This document shows, piece after piece, positions 1-8,327 of a stretch of 38,183 bases of DNA. A program made the translations under genes and the position numbers. Below the pieces are notes generated by a model that did no database searches, was not told the DNA's origin, and was given only the letters and a program-made list of their open reading frames with translations. Within the stretch, counting starts at the first letter, position 1; each line of letters starts with the position of its first letter. Source of the stretch: Chryseobacterium sp. PMSZPI (GTDB lineage Bacteria > Bacteroidota > Bacteroidia > Flavobacteriales > Weeksellaceae); assembly GCF_002835665.1 (NCBI RefSeq), contig NZ_PIZV01000066.1, positions 1 through 38,183 on the forward strand, in the 5' to 3' direction.

Positions 1-605
1 AGTGACGATGTGTTATAAATTTCTCCGTCAGGTCCAGTTGTGTTTGTTCCGTTGGGATCATAGGTTTTAAATATAACTTTATCTCCCTTCCATTGATCCA
101 CAGGGATTAGCATCTCTGCCCAGGCATTGTGTAAACGATTGAAACACACAGCTGCTTTTTGACTGCAAGAAAGGGTATTCCACTGATCTTTTGGGATAGC
201 AGCTAATGTTTTGGACACTGCAGGGTCCAACGGACTGCTTACTTCATAGGTAAAAGTACTTGTATTCCAATCCCCTGCGTTTGGCTTTGCTTTTAGGTAA
301 TAATATACTTTGCCGCTAGATGTAATCTTAGGCAGCGACGATGTGTTATAAGTTTCTCCGTCCGGCCCAGTTGTGTTTGTTCCATTAGAATTATAGGTTT
401 TAAATACAACTTTATCACCTTGCCATTGGTCTACAGGAATCAGCATTTCTGCCCAGGCATTGTGCAAGCGACTAAAGCAAACATCCGCCAAAACTTTCGA
501 TGGATGAGTAGGATCATTTACATTCTTATGGTTAGTAGCATGAGCTTGAATGAAAATAAAACAAAAGAAGCTCAATAAAAAAGTAATAAATAAATTTCTT
601 TTCAT
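1..605 (-). CDS. Secreted protein with 111-residue tandem repeats (C-terminus missing)
   Basis: An open frame starts at ATG 605 and runs off the left edge, so about 201 residues are visible. Residues 1-21 form a signal peptide (MKRN start, hydrophobic core, IQAHA). The rest contains a repeat: 'VCFSRLHNAWAEMLIPVDQW' at about residue 42 returns as VCFNRLHNAWAEM at about residue 153, exactly 111 residues later, and the second copy is cut by the edge. The spacers between repeats are rich in Thr, Gly and Asn, as in extracellular proteins. It lies 14 nt after the fibre-like gene at 620-2185 on the same strand, so it is probably the third gene of that operon. I do not recognise the family. The reading frame and the repeat are seen; surface location is inferred. 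Confidence 0.8.
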   Translation of the reverse strand, partial: MKRNLFITFLLSFFCFIFIQAHATNHKNVNDPTHPSKVLADVCFSRLHNAWAEMLIPVDQWQGDKVVFKTYNSNGTNTTGPDGETYNTSSLPKITSSGKVYYYLKAKPNAGDWNTSTFTYEVSSPLDPAVSKTLAAIPKDQWNTLSCSQKAAVCFNRLHNAWAEMLIPVDQWKGDKVIFKTYDPNGTNTTGPDGEIYNTSS

Positions 606-619
606 AATTATTCATGGTA

Positions 620-2185
620 TTAGTGTTTTTCTAGATTCTCAATTCGGTTGAGCAAGCTTTCTATTAAAGCCTGTTGTTTTTTATTTTTTTCTTCTTCCTC
701 TTTGATCTTTTTATTTTGTTCGATGGAATAAAGGGTTAATTCCTCTATTTTTTCTAATAATTTAGCATCCATAGCTCCAAGGTCTACTCCATTTTTTATA
801 ACTTCGTCTGCAGAAGGAATATTAGGCAAATGACCTCTATCCTGAATGTGCTTTTCTACCTCAGATAATGGCATCAATGGATAATCTTTTTTGAATACAT
901 AGTCTGCCCAACCATTCGCAGAAGCAACCTCCACTTTTACTCTTTCTGCTTTAATACCGTCTTTTACATAAAGTCTATACTTAGAATCATTATCATATTG
1001 ATCTGTCCCAATGGCCACCTTTCCCGTGTTGAAAAGTACCAGCAGGTTTTTATGTACCGCATCTGAAAAACGTATTCTGGTTATCCCTGGGGAGTTAGGA
1101 GTACTGGTATCAGAATTAGGATCTGTTGCATTATCATTATCCATATGGATATTCAGATTACGGCCACTTAAAAGTCTCATAACCGCATCATTGGGCTGTG
1201 CCCATTGTGAGAAACAAGAATTGCATGGAGAAAGTGCCAGTTGTAAATTTCCGGTTCCTGAAACTCCGCTTCCGATATTGATACTCTGCCCCTCAAGTTT
1301 GAAGATCTGTTGGTTATTCTGTTTAAAAATGATTGGATTATCATCCGTTGTACCGATAAAATTGGTTGAAGGATTGGTTCCTGCATTACCGGTAAGATTC
1401 CAACCATTACCTCCTCCACTACCTGTTCCCTCTGCCAACACAACCTTACCTTGGGCGTCTACTCCGAGAAGTTTGGCATTGGGAGTCGTAGGAGAATTAG
1501 ATGTAAGATTAGTAAACCTTACTCCACTATCATTTTGGATACCACTGGAAACTTCAAGCCTGGCCGTTGGCTTTTCTATTCCTATTCCTATATTACCATT
1601 TTTTAAAACAGAAAATAAATTATTCCAAATAGCTCTTGTACCTTTCTCCCAAATTTGCCAGGCATCATCATAGGGCCTTACTCCATAAGCAAAGCTTCCG
1701 GTTTGAATATCATCATTACCATTATATGTAGAATAAAAATCAAGATTATATGAATTATCATTTCTTATAATCGCGACGTGATCCCCCAAAGAAGTTTTGT
1801 TGTATAATTCAAGATAGGACTGAGGAAAGTTAGTACCAATTCCGACTCTTCCTCCTAAAAGAGCATTCCCTCCTACATACATTTGCCCATCATGTCTTAA
1901 TGAAAATGTAACATCCTCATTTCCGGCCCCAAAGACAATATTTTTCATAAAATACCTGTCAGGATTTCTCAAATGTGCTGTTCTTAGTTCAAATTGATTG
2001 CTCCCAACTCCTCCATCATGAAGTACAGTAAGCTTTGCTTGGGGGGTAGTAGTTCCTATTCCAATATAACCTGTAGAAGGATTTGTAGTCGCACTTATAT
2101 CGCCGCCTGGAGAATATATTTGCGCCTGAATAAAAATGCTTCCTAAGAAACTTAAGGAAACAATAGTAAATAATTGTTTTCTCAT
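620..2185 (-). CDS. Fibre-like secreted protein, paralogue 1 (521 aa)
   Basis: A signal peptide (residues 1-22, ending QAQ) is followed by short beta-rich 'GIGTTTPQAKLTV'-type modules at about 40-215 (GIGTT, GIGTNFPQ, GIGIEKPTARLEV). A module beginning 'TGNAGTNPSTNFIGTTDD' starts near 265, then comes a conserved tail (LPLMPLSEVEKHIQDRGH, LPNIPSADEV) and a Lys/Glu-rich coiled coil from about 475 to the end. This architecture is common in Flavobacteriia, is often labelled tail-fibre-like, and resembles trimeric fibres with a C-terminal coiled coil. No T9SS sorting domain is visible. The gene sits 18 nt after its paralogue at 2205-3989 and 14 nt before the repeat protein gene. The 199-residue central/C-terminal block is almost identical to the paralogue. 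Surface adhesin or fibre is an inference. Confidence 0.85.
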   Translation of the reverse strand: MRKQLFTIVSLSFLGSIFIQAQIYSPGGDISATTNPSTGYIGIGTTTPQAKLTVLHDGGVGSNQFELRTAHLRNPDRYFMKNIVFGAGNEDVTFSLRHDGQMYVGGNALLGGRVGIGTNFPQSYLELYNKTSLGDHVAIIRNDNSYNLDFYSTYNGNDDIQTGSFAYGVRPYDDAWQIWEKGTRAIWNNLFSVLKNGNIGIGIEKPTARLEVSSGIQNDSGVRFTNLTSNSPTTPNAKLLGVDAQGKVVLAEGTGSGGGNGWNLTGNAGTNPSTNFIGTTDDNPIIFKQNNQQIFKLEGQSINIGSGVSGTGNLQLALSPCNSCFSQWAQPNDAVMRLLSGRNLNIHMDNDNATDPNSDTSTPNSPGITRIRFSDAVHKNLLVLFNTGKVAIGTDQYDNDSKYRLYVKDGIKAERVKVEVASANGWADYVFKKDYPLMPLSEVEKHIQDRGHLPNIPSADEVIKNGVDLGAMDAKLLEKIEELTLYSIEQNKKIKEEEEKNKKQQALIESLLNRIENLEKH

Positions 2186-2204
2186 GATTATAATTTTTTA
2201 AGTG

Positions 2205-3989
2205 TTATTCTTTTCCCATCGTATCTTTTAATCTTCTATTTTCTTCTTTTAACTCTTTAATATCTTTACTCATCTGAATCTGATATAATGTCAGTTCTTC
2301 TATTTTCTGCAACAATTTGGAGTTCATTTCGCCCAGATCTACTCCATTTTTTACGACTTCATCTGCAGATGGAATATTAGGCAGATGACCTTTATCCTGA
2401 ATGTGTTTTTCCACCTCAGATAATGGCATCAATGGATAATCTTTTTTGAATACATAATCTGCCCAACCATTAGCAGAAGCAACCTCTACCTTTACCCTTT
2501 CTGCTTTAATACCATCTTTTACATAAAGTCTATACTTAGAATCATTATCATATTGATCTGTTCCAATGGCTACCTTTCCTGTGTTGAAAAGTACCAACAG
2601 ATTTTTATGGACTGCGTCTGAAAAACGTATTCTGGTTATCCCTGGCGAGTTGGGAGTACTGGTATCTGAATTAGGATCTGTTGCATTATCATTATCCATG
2701 TGGATATTCAGGTTACGACCACTTAAAAGTCTCATAACGGCATCATTAGGTTGTGCCCATTGTGAGAAACAAGAATTACATGGAGAAAGTGCCAATTGTA
2801 AATTTCCGGTTCCTGAAACTCCGCTTCCGATATTGATACTCTGCCCCTCAAGTTTGAAGACCTGTTGGTTATTCTGTTTAAAAATGATTGGATTATCATC
2901 TGTTGTACCGATAAAATTGGTTGAAGGATTGGTTCCTGCATTACCGGTAAGCCCCCAACTATTCCCCGAACCATCTCCTGAGTTTTCAGCCAATACAACC
3001 TTACCTTGGGCATCTACCCCAAGAAGTTTTGTATGAGGAGTTGTGGGTGAATTAGAATTGAGTTTTGTAAAACGTAATCCACTATCGTTATCAGACTTTC
3101 CGGAAATTTCAAATCTTTCTTGCGGATTATTGGTTCCTATTCCGATATCTCCACTTCGCCCAAAGATCCAGTTTCCAATATTGAGCTCGTCACTCACATA
3201 ATAACTGGAAGCTTTTACCTTATTTCCAATAAAAATATTATTATTTCCTTCCCATAAACCCTGACCTGCATAGTAGCCTATACCGATATTGGAGGAATAT
3301 TTACTGGTATCTGTACTCGAACCATTATTGCTGGATAAATCATATAATGAATAACTCCCTATAGCAACATTATAATTTCCAATCAATAAACGGCTTAGTG
3401 AAGAACTTCCTACGGCAACATTTTCTACGATATCAATTCCCCGTGGAGGGTTGCGCGTGGAGCTTAGAGCAGAAGCTCCAATGACGGTATTTCTAACAAA
3501 TCTTTCATATCCCGACATTGTTCCTATACCTATGGCAACATTCGAACTTGGTGATTTTGAATTTTTTAATACCCCGAGTCCCATTACTGTATTTCCTATC
3601 CCATCAGTAGAAGCTACCAAACTGGATGTTCCGAATACCGTGTTACTCCACCCTTCCGTATTTGAAATAAAGCTGTTTATCCCAAATATAGCATTGCCAC
3701 TGGTTCTGTCTAATGAAGCGTCATTACCACCTCCAAAAAAGAGGCTTCCATAACTCACTCCGGGAAAATTCGGATCCAGTTCTGACCTTGGAACAATAAA
3801 TCTACCACTAGGAGTAATTCTTAGTTTTTCTGTATTGGCTGTTTTGAGAATCAACGGTTGATTATCCGTAGTCCCTATAAAATCGGTAGCTGAATTCGTA
3901 CCTGAATTACCTGTAGTATTCCATGGTTGGGTTTGAGAATAACCAAAAGAAATGGTAAGAGTAGATAAAACGAGTATAATTTTTTTCAT
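2205..3989 (-). CDS. Fibre-like secreted protein with YadA-like head repeats, paralogue 2 (594 aa)
   Basis: The signal peptide is residues 1-19 (ends GYSQ). A first 'TGNSGTN..FIGTTD' module lies at 25-60. Residues about 98-257 carry repeated NTVFG/NTVMG/NVAIG/NTVIG/NVAVG/NVAIG motifs spaced like the left-handed beta-roll of YadA-type trimeric heads. A second TGNAGTN module starts near 348, followed by the conserved 'LPLMPLSEVEKHIQDKGH' and LPNIPSADEV tail and a C-terminal coiled coil (about 545-594). It is the first gene of the minus-strand operon, downstream of a long leader and divergent from the AraC-type regulator at 4322. Its C-terminal half is nearly identical to paralogue 1 while the N-terminal half is unrelated. 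A trimeric surface fibre is inferred from the motifs. Confidence 0.85.
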   Translation of the reverse strand: MKKIILVLSTLTISFGYSQTQPWNTTGNSGTNSATDFIGTTDNQPLILKTANTEKLRITPSGRFIVPRSELDPNFPGVSYGSLFFGGGNDASLDRTSGNAIFGINSFISNTEGWSNTVFGTSSLVASTDGIGNTVMGLGVLKNSKSPSSNVAIGIGTMSGYERFVRNTVIGASALSSTRNPPRGIDIVENVAVGSSSLSRLLIGNYNVAIGSYSLYDLSSNNGSSTDTSKYSSNIGIGYYAGQGLWEGNNNIFIGNKVKASSYYVSDELNIGNWIFGRSGDIGIGTNNPQERFEISGKSDNDSGLRFTKLNSNSPTTPHTKLLGVDAQGKVVLAENSGDGSGNSWGLTGNAGTNPSTNFIGTTDDNPIIFKQNNQQVFKLEGQSINIGSGVSGTGNLQLALSPCNSCFSQWAQPNDAVMRLLSGRNLNIHMDNDNATDPNSDTSTPNSPGITRIRFSDAVHKNLLVLFNTGKVAIGTDQYDNDSKYRLYVKDGIKAERVKVEVASANGWADYVFKKDYPLMPLSEVEKHIQDKGHLPNIPSADEVVKNGVDLGEMNSKLLQKIEELTLYQIQMSKDIKELKEENRRLKDTMGKE

Positions 3990-4166
3990 GGATAAGGTTT
4001 TAATAAATCTCCTCTATAAGTAAAATAAAAAGCCTTACTCATTTTTCTTTTATGGAAATAATGAGCAAGACAACACTCACTTATAGATATATATTTCTTT
4101 CATAGAGGAGACTCGTGTTTTTTTCTATATAAATCTATAATAAGCTCCACTTTCAATGCAAACGTA
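3990..4166 (-). promoter_or_regulatory. Promoter -7 box and long structured leader of the fibre operon
   Basis: On the minus strand TACGTTTG (plus 4159-4166) matches the Bacteroidota -7 box TAnnTTTG. Transcription from it would give a leader of roughly 160 nt before the ATG at 3989. The leader holds a perfect 10-bp inverted repeat: TCTCCTCTAT at 4008-4017 and ATAGAGGAGA at 4102-4111. The start-proximal arm carries an AGGAG-like sequence about 24 nt before the ATG, so pairing could affect translation. No -33 TTG is seen at the usual distance. The divergent 332-bp gap (3990-4321) holds nothing else I recognise. Confidence 0.45.
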
Positions 4167-4294
4167 TAGAGAAAGAAGCTATTTAAATTGATAAATTTGA
4201 TGAGTAAAAACAGAAAATATTTACGTAAAAAAACAATATGAAAAAGATTTAAAAATTTGATAATCAAAAAATTAAAAAAGTCAATTCATTTTCG

Positions 4295-4302
4295 TACTTT
4301 TG
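4295..4302 (+). promoter_or_regulatory. -7 promoter box of the AraC-type regulator gene
   Basis: TACTTTTG matches TAnnTTTG and ends 19 nt before the ATG at 4322. No TTG is found 17-23 nt upstream, so only the -7 element is supported. Confidence 0.4.
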
Positions 4303-4321
4303 ATTATATTAATTCCTCCCT

Positions 4322-5131
4322 ATGAGAATTTTTCTATGGATTGTATTTTTCTTTATAGGCTACTATCAGGCTTTTATAAAAAGTCCGCTTAATGATTTAC
4401 GCCTTATTTTTGAAAATAAAAACAAAAATTTTACCACAAATTCTTCTCAAGTAGAAAATATCCCGGACCTATCCAATTTTTTGAATGGGGATGACGAATT
4501 AAAAAGGGTGAATAAGGAAAATTTTATTTTAAAGGAATCGCACGCATATGAAAGAAACCTTCGCAACAGTATTGCCCTGATTTCTCTGTTGACATTTTCT
4601 ATACTTTTATGGCTTACCTTCACCTATTATCGAAAGCAGGAATATTATAAAACACTATATCTTCAAACAATTACAAAACAAGAACCAAAAGAAGAATTCC
4701 TGTATGAACATATACAGCTTGAAAGGGATGAGCCAATCTATGAACAATTGGACATTAATCCTTTAATCGTAGAAAACATACTCTCTTATCTCAATACTTT
4801 TGAACAGAAAAAAAAATATTTAGTAAAAGATATTTCTCTTTTACATATGGCCAGAGAATGTGGTACCAATACTGCTTATCTCTCGAAAGTAATCAACCAT
4901 TATAAAAAAAACAATTTTGCATCCTACCTTAACGATTTAAGGCTAAATCATGCTGTTGAGCTATGGAAAAATACGCCCAAACTCCGTTATAAAAGTATTC
5001 AGGGAATGGCAGATATGGTAGGCTTTAATACCGCTCAGAGTTTCTCCAAAAAATTCAACGAAAAATATAAAATATCTCCTACTCATTTTCTAAAAGATCT
5101 TAATCAGGATATTCAAAAACAGGTATTATAA
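4322..5131 (+). CDS. Membrane-anchored AraC-type regulator (269 aa)
   Basis: Residues 1-19 form a hydrophobic signal or anchor, 20-80 a short polar (predicted periplasmic) segment, 82-103 a transmembrane helix (SIALISLLTFSILLWLTF), and 146-262 a C-terminal AraC HTH pair with LHMARECGTNTAYLSKVINHY and the second helix set IQGMADMVGFNTAQSFSKKF. Relatives I know of in Flavobacteriia carry a long TPR sensor before the membrane helix; here that region is nearly absent. An in-frame TAA at 4310-4312 excludes a longer upstream reading, so this short form is real in this sequence. It is divergent from the fibre operon and may control it (inference from position only). Confidence 0.8.
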   Translation: MRIFLWIVFFFIGYYQAFIKSPLNDLRLIFENKNKNFTTNSSQVENIPDLSNFLNGDDELKRVNKENFILKESHAYERNLRNSIALISLLTFSILLWLTFTYYRKQEYYKTLYLQTITKQEPKEEFLYEHIQLERDEPIYEQLDINPLIVENILSYLNTFEQKKKYLVKDISLLHMARECGTNTAYLSKVINHYKKNNFASYLNDLRLNHAVELWKNTPKLRYKSIQGMADMVGFNTAQSFSKKFNEKYKISPTHFLKDLNQDIQKQVL

Positions 5132-5277
5132 ATAATAAGATCAGGTAGCTTCTGATGATATTATCTGGCTTAAATTACAAGTATTTTTCAATTTTATTTA
5201 TATTAATTCCAAATAATTTCAATTCTTTTTATTCATTGTCATAAATATTTAATACTTTAGCCTGATAATTTAAAGAA

Positions 5278-6159
5278 ATGGGGATAGTCCTTAAACCAAT
5301 TGATATTGTAGATGACATTTCACAAGAAGAATTTCGTGAAAAGTATCTAAAGCCATGTAAGCCAGTGGTAATCAAAAATATGGCAAAAAAGTGGCCTGCA
5401 TATCAAAAATGGACAATGGAGTACATGAAGGAAGTGGTTGGCGACGTTGAAGTTCCTTTATATGACAGTTCTAAAGCAGATCCGGCAGCTCCTATTAATA
5501 CACCGACAACAAAAATGCCTTTTGCAGATTATGTTGACCTTATTCAGAAAGAACCTACCGATCTTAGAATCTTCTTTTTTGATCCTATTAAGTTTGCACC
5601 TAAATTACTTGAAGATTATATTCCGCCGAAGAATCTAATGGGGGGATTTTTAGATAAATATCCCAGTATGTTTTTTGGTGGTAAAGGCTCTGTGACCTTT
5701 CTTCATTATGATATTGATATGCCTCACATTTTCCATACTCATTTCAACGGAAGAAAACATGTTCTTCTTTTTGAGTATAAATGGAAAACCCGATTGTATA
5801 AACTTCCTTATGCAACTTATGCTTTAGAAGATTATGATATTGCTAACCCGGATTTCGAGAAGTTTCCCGCACTAGATGGCATTGAAGGAATTGAGTGCTA
5901 TCTGGAACATGGAGACACCTTATTTATGCCAACCGGCTGGTGGCATTGGATGAAATATCTGGATGGCTCTTTTTCCATCTCTTTGCGGGCATGGGATAAA
6001 AGTTGGGCTGTAAAAGCACATTCACTTTGGAATTTGGCTGTTCAGCGTAATTTCGATAATTTTATGAAAGGCCGCTACAAAAAAAGGTATATGGATTGGA
6101 AAGAAAGAAAAGCCATTGAAAGAGCTCATGATGCTTTAAAAAAAGGATTACCTAAATAA
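5278..6159 (+). CDS. JmjC/cupin-like 2-oxoglutarate oxygenase family protein (293 aa)
   Basis: This is a cupin-like (cupin_8/JmjC) protein. The Fe(II) triad is visible: H143 and D145 in FLHYDID and H223 in MPTGWWHWM, with K160 in GRKHVLLF placed as a 2-oxoglutarate ligand in this family. The length is typical of bacterial JmjC-like hydroxylases and the N-terminal 'KPCKPVVIKNMAKKWPA' is the usual family opening. Known relatives hydroxylate proteins or small molecules; the substrate here is unknown. There is no signal peptide, so it is cytosolic. It stands alone, ended by a strong terminator at 6167. Confidence 0.85.
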   Translation: MGIVLKPIDIVDDISQEEFREKYLKPCKPVVIKNMAKKWPAYQKWTMEYMKEVVGDVEVPLYDSSKADPAAPINTPTTKMPFADYVDLIQKEPTDLRIFFFDPIKFAPKLLEDYIPPKNLMGGFLDKYPSMFFGGKGSVTFLHYDIDMPHIFHTHFNGRKHVLLFEYKWKTRLYKLPYATYALEDYDIANPDFEKFPALDGIEGIECYLEHGDTLFMPTGWWHWMKYLDGSFSISLRAWDKSWAVKAHSLWNLAVQRNFDNFMKGRYKKRYMDWKERKAIERAHDALKKGLPK

Positions 6160-6166
6160 AAATATA

Positions 6167-6204
6167 AAACAGGTCGGAAGAAACTTCTTCCGACCTGTTT
6201 ATTT
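6167..6204 (+). terminator. Rho-independent terminator after the JmjC-like gene
   Basis: A perfect 14-bp stem (AAACAGGTCGGAAG at 6167-6180, complement at 6187-6200) with a 6-nt loop is followed by TTTATTT. It begins 8 nt after the stop codon. Confidence 0.9.
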
Positions 6205-6324
6205 AATGATCCATTTTCTGTTTAATCAGTTGCAATACGTTTAAAATTCATATGTTATATCTAAGCTATTTAATTTTTTTTTAAATTGCTTACTAAACTC
6301 CCTCATCTCTTAACACAGATCCAT

Positions 6325-7038
6325 ATGTTTGAAAAACTGATTGATAGCTTCGAAAAACTCTGTCTACAAATCATTATTGAAATTCTATTGGTTCCGGTAA
6401 CCATTTTCAAATTGTTTCAAAAGCCGAGTCGGTGCTATGATTTTTCGGTACATGAGATGGAAAAAGATGAAACAGAACGTTTTCAAGATTATTTATCTCC
6501 CATCAAGTTATCCGTATATACGTCCGTTATTATTTCTGTATTATTAATGGATTATAGTGGAGAACAAAATTTTGTTTCAAAAATCAAGGGACTAAGTATG
6601 ATGGAAAAAGCTTTATTCATATTTCTCATCAATAATTTTACGGCAGTCGTATTCAGTGTTATATTATTATGGTATAAGAAAGAAAAAGTAAATACAATAA
6701 CCTTCCGTACTCTTTTGTTCTCCTTCATCTATACCACCGTATATACCTCTACTCCATTTTTCATATTAATTATTTCGGCAATGTTTTTAGGCCAGACCGT
6801 TGATGTACAAACATATTTATCAAATCTTGAAAAACTGGAAACTTATGGTATAAGAGATTATATCTTTTTTGTTGTATTCTTATTATTTGCTATTATAGGC
6901 ATTATCGGTTTATTTAAGTTATTGAAAGCTTTACATTATATCCTCAAAGAAAACTTTCGATATCATCCTTATATAGTATGGATTTTTACCTTATTATTTT
7001 TTTGTATTCAGCTTTATTATGCCAGAGGCTTTGTATAA
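6325..7038 (+). CDS. Polytopic inner-membrane protein (about 237 aa)
   Basis: Hydrophobic segments are visible in the N-terminal IIIEILLVPVTIFKL region, at SVYTSVIISVLLM, LFIFLINNFTAVVFSVILL, FSFIYTTVYTSTPFFILIISAMFL, FFVVFLLFAIIGIIGLF and IVWIFTLLFFCIQLYY, giving five or six membrane passes. A longer reading from TTG 6286 exists, but ATG 6325 (MFEKLIDSFEKL) is the more natural start. I recognise no catalytic motif; the overall pattern resembles Yip1/permease-like proteins of Bacteroidota, but this is weak. It has no obvious partner. Confidence 0.7.
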   Translation: MFEKLIDSFEKLCLQIIIEILLVPVTIFKLFQKPSRCYDFSVHEMEKDETERFQDYLSPIKLSVYTSVIISVLLMDYSGEQNFVSKIKGLSMMEKALFIFLINNFTAVVFSVILLWYKKEKVNTITFRTLLFSFIYTTVYTSTPFFILIISAMFLGQTVDVQTYLSNLEKLETYGIRDYIFFVVFLLFAIIGIIGLFKLLKALHYILKENFRYHPYIVWIFTLLFFCIQLYYARGFV

Positions 7039-7153
7039 AAGCACAATCTACCCCGGCTAGGTAATTCAGTCTTATTTTTCAACCCGATTCTTTTGTTGTT
7101 GCAATAATGATTTAAGATTTTTCACTAAATGTACAAGTCTGTTCATTTTTGTT

Positions 7154-7161
7154 TAAATTTG
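7154..7161 (+). promoter_or_regulatory. -7 promoter box of the TetR gene
   Basis: TAAATTTG matches TAnnTTTG, 19 nt before the ATG at 7181. No well-spaced -33 TTG is seen. Confidence 0.4.
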
Positions 7162-7180
7162 TTGCAAACCTATATTTATT

Positions 7181-7723
7181 ATGTCCAAACCCCGCGAAAG
7201 AATCTTAAACACTTCGATGACTCTTTTTCATCAACAGGGCTATAACAGCACCGGAATCAATCAGATCATTGAAGAAGCTGATGTTTCAAAGGCCAGTTTT
7301 TATCAGCATTTTAAATCTAAGGACGATCTATGCATTGAGTTTTTTAATAGAAGGTTTGATTACTGGGTATCTGAATTTCAAAATTTTATATCTGATGCGC
7401 AAACTATCGAAGAAAAGTTTTTAAAAGCATTTGACTTTCTGATCTATATGAATAAAAAGGAAGATTTCAGAGGATGTAGCTTTTTGAATATTATGTCTGA
7501 AATACCGATTGATAAAGTAGAAGTTCATAAGGTAATCCGCAATCACAAAGGCAAATTGAGAGATTCATTTTATGAAGATCTTAAAGATGAAGTTCTATCG
7601 GCTCATATCTATCTTCTTTTTGAAAGCTCAATACTAACAAGTCAGCTCTATAGATCCAATGAATTAATCGAAAAATCTAAACTCATTGTAAAAAAACTCT
7701 TACAACCCTCCTCTTCACACTAA
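7181..7723 (+). CDS. TetR/AcrR family transcriptional regulator (180 aa)
   Basis: The N-terminal TetR HTH is clear at residues 5-50: RERILNTSMTLFHQQGYNSTGINQIIEEADVS with recognition segment 'KASFYQHFKSKDDLC'. The all-helical remainder (RGCSFLNIMSEIP) resembles the LmrA/YxaF-type ligand-binding domain, which usually senses small hydrophobic molecules. The next gene, a short secreted protein, starts 39 nt downstream, so the two may be cotranscribed. The ligand and targets cannot be read from sequence. Confidence 0.9.
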   Translation: MSKPRERILNTSMTLFHQQGYNSTGINQIIEEADVSKASFYQHFKSKDDLCIEFFNRRFDYWVSEFQNFISDAQTIEEKFLKAFDFLIYMNKKEDFRGCSFLNIMSEIPIDKVEVHKVIRNHKGKLRDSFYEDLKDEVLSAHIYLLFESSILTSQLYRSNELIEKSKLIVKKLLQPSSSH

Positions 7724-7762
7724 GGGAATCAGATATACTTAAAAATAAGTAATTAATAAACT

Positions 7763-8152
7763 ATGAAAAACTCTACTTTCTTGCAGAAGCATAATTCTGC
7801 AATATTCAAACTATGTCTTATCGGAAGCATTAGCATCGGCTCATTCATGTATTCTCAAGCCGGTAAAATGGGTATCAATACAATAAATCCCAAAGCAACG
7901 CTGGATATCAATGCCAAAACAGATGGAGCTTTACAAACAGAAGGGTTGATGATTCCTCGCCTTACAGGGGATCAAATTCAAACCATGACTACTAACATAC
8001 AGCCAGGAACCGAATCTCTTATGATCTATGCTACCACAATTCCTATCTCTCCTACTTCAAAAGTATCCAAGATTACTCAACCCGGATATTATTTCTGGAA
8101 TGGAAATAACTCGGAAAGTTATAAAAACGTGATTAATCACAAACCGCATTAG
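7763..8152 (+). CDS. Short secreted protein, N-terminal module of a larger flavobacterial family (129 aa)
   Basis: An N-terminal hydrophobic stretch (about residues 15-32, ending MYSQA) suggests export. It is followed by 'GKMGINTINPKATLDINAK', a sequence often seen at the start of fibre-like and adhesin-like proteins in Chryseobacterium, then EGLMIPRLTGDQI and GYYFWNGN. In homologues I recall, the protein usually continues beyond the YY(F/Y)W(D/N)G motif. Here it stops about 17 residues later, with the last codons inside a terminator stem, so the C-terminus may have been lost. Role unknown; possibly cotranscribed with the upstream TetR gene. Confidence 0.7.
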   Translation: MKNSTFLQKHNSAIFKLCLIGSISIGSFMYSQAGKMGINTINPKATLDINAKTDGALQTEGLMIPRLTGDQIQTMTTNIQPGTESLMIYATTIPISPTSKVSKITQPGYYFWNGNNSESYKNVINHKPH

Positions 8153-8174
8153 AGATTCCAATGCGGTTTTTTTA
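8141..8174 (+). terminator. Terminator overlapping the stop codon of the short secreted protein
   Basis: AAACCGCATT (8141-8150) pairs with AATGCGGTTT (8160-8169) and is followed by a T run. The left arm encodes the final Lys-Pro-His codons and the start of the TAG stop (8150-8152). Confidence 0.85.
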
Positions 8175-8306
8175 TTCTTAAATTATCCTGTTAGTATTTT
8201 ATGATTAACTTCAAACCATAGATAATGTATAAATCAATTCAACTTTTAGGTAATTGTTCCATGAGAATCTAATAATAACATTTTCTTAATTATAAAAAAT
8301 ACTTTT

Positions 8307-8314
8307 TATCTTTG
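8307..8314 (+). promoter_or_regulatory. -7 promoter box of the Crp/Fnr gene
   Basis: TATCTTTG matches TAnnTTTG, 13 nt before the ATG at 8328. No spaced TTG is found upstream. Confidence 0.4.
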
Positions 8315-8327
8315 TTTATTATCTCCT

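Noticed and set aside
620..3989. A prophage tail-fibre locus
   Set aside because: The fibre-like proteins have Sec signal peptides and no phage genes are nearby.
5132..5277. Weak ATCAG/CTGAT hairpin after the AraC gene
   Set aside because: The stem is too short and no T run follows, so it is not listed as a terminator.
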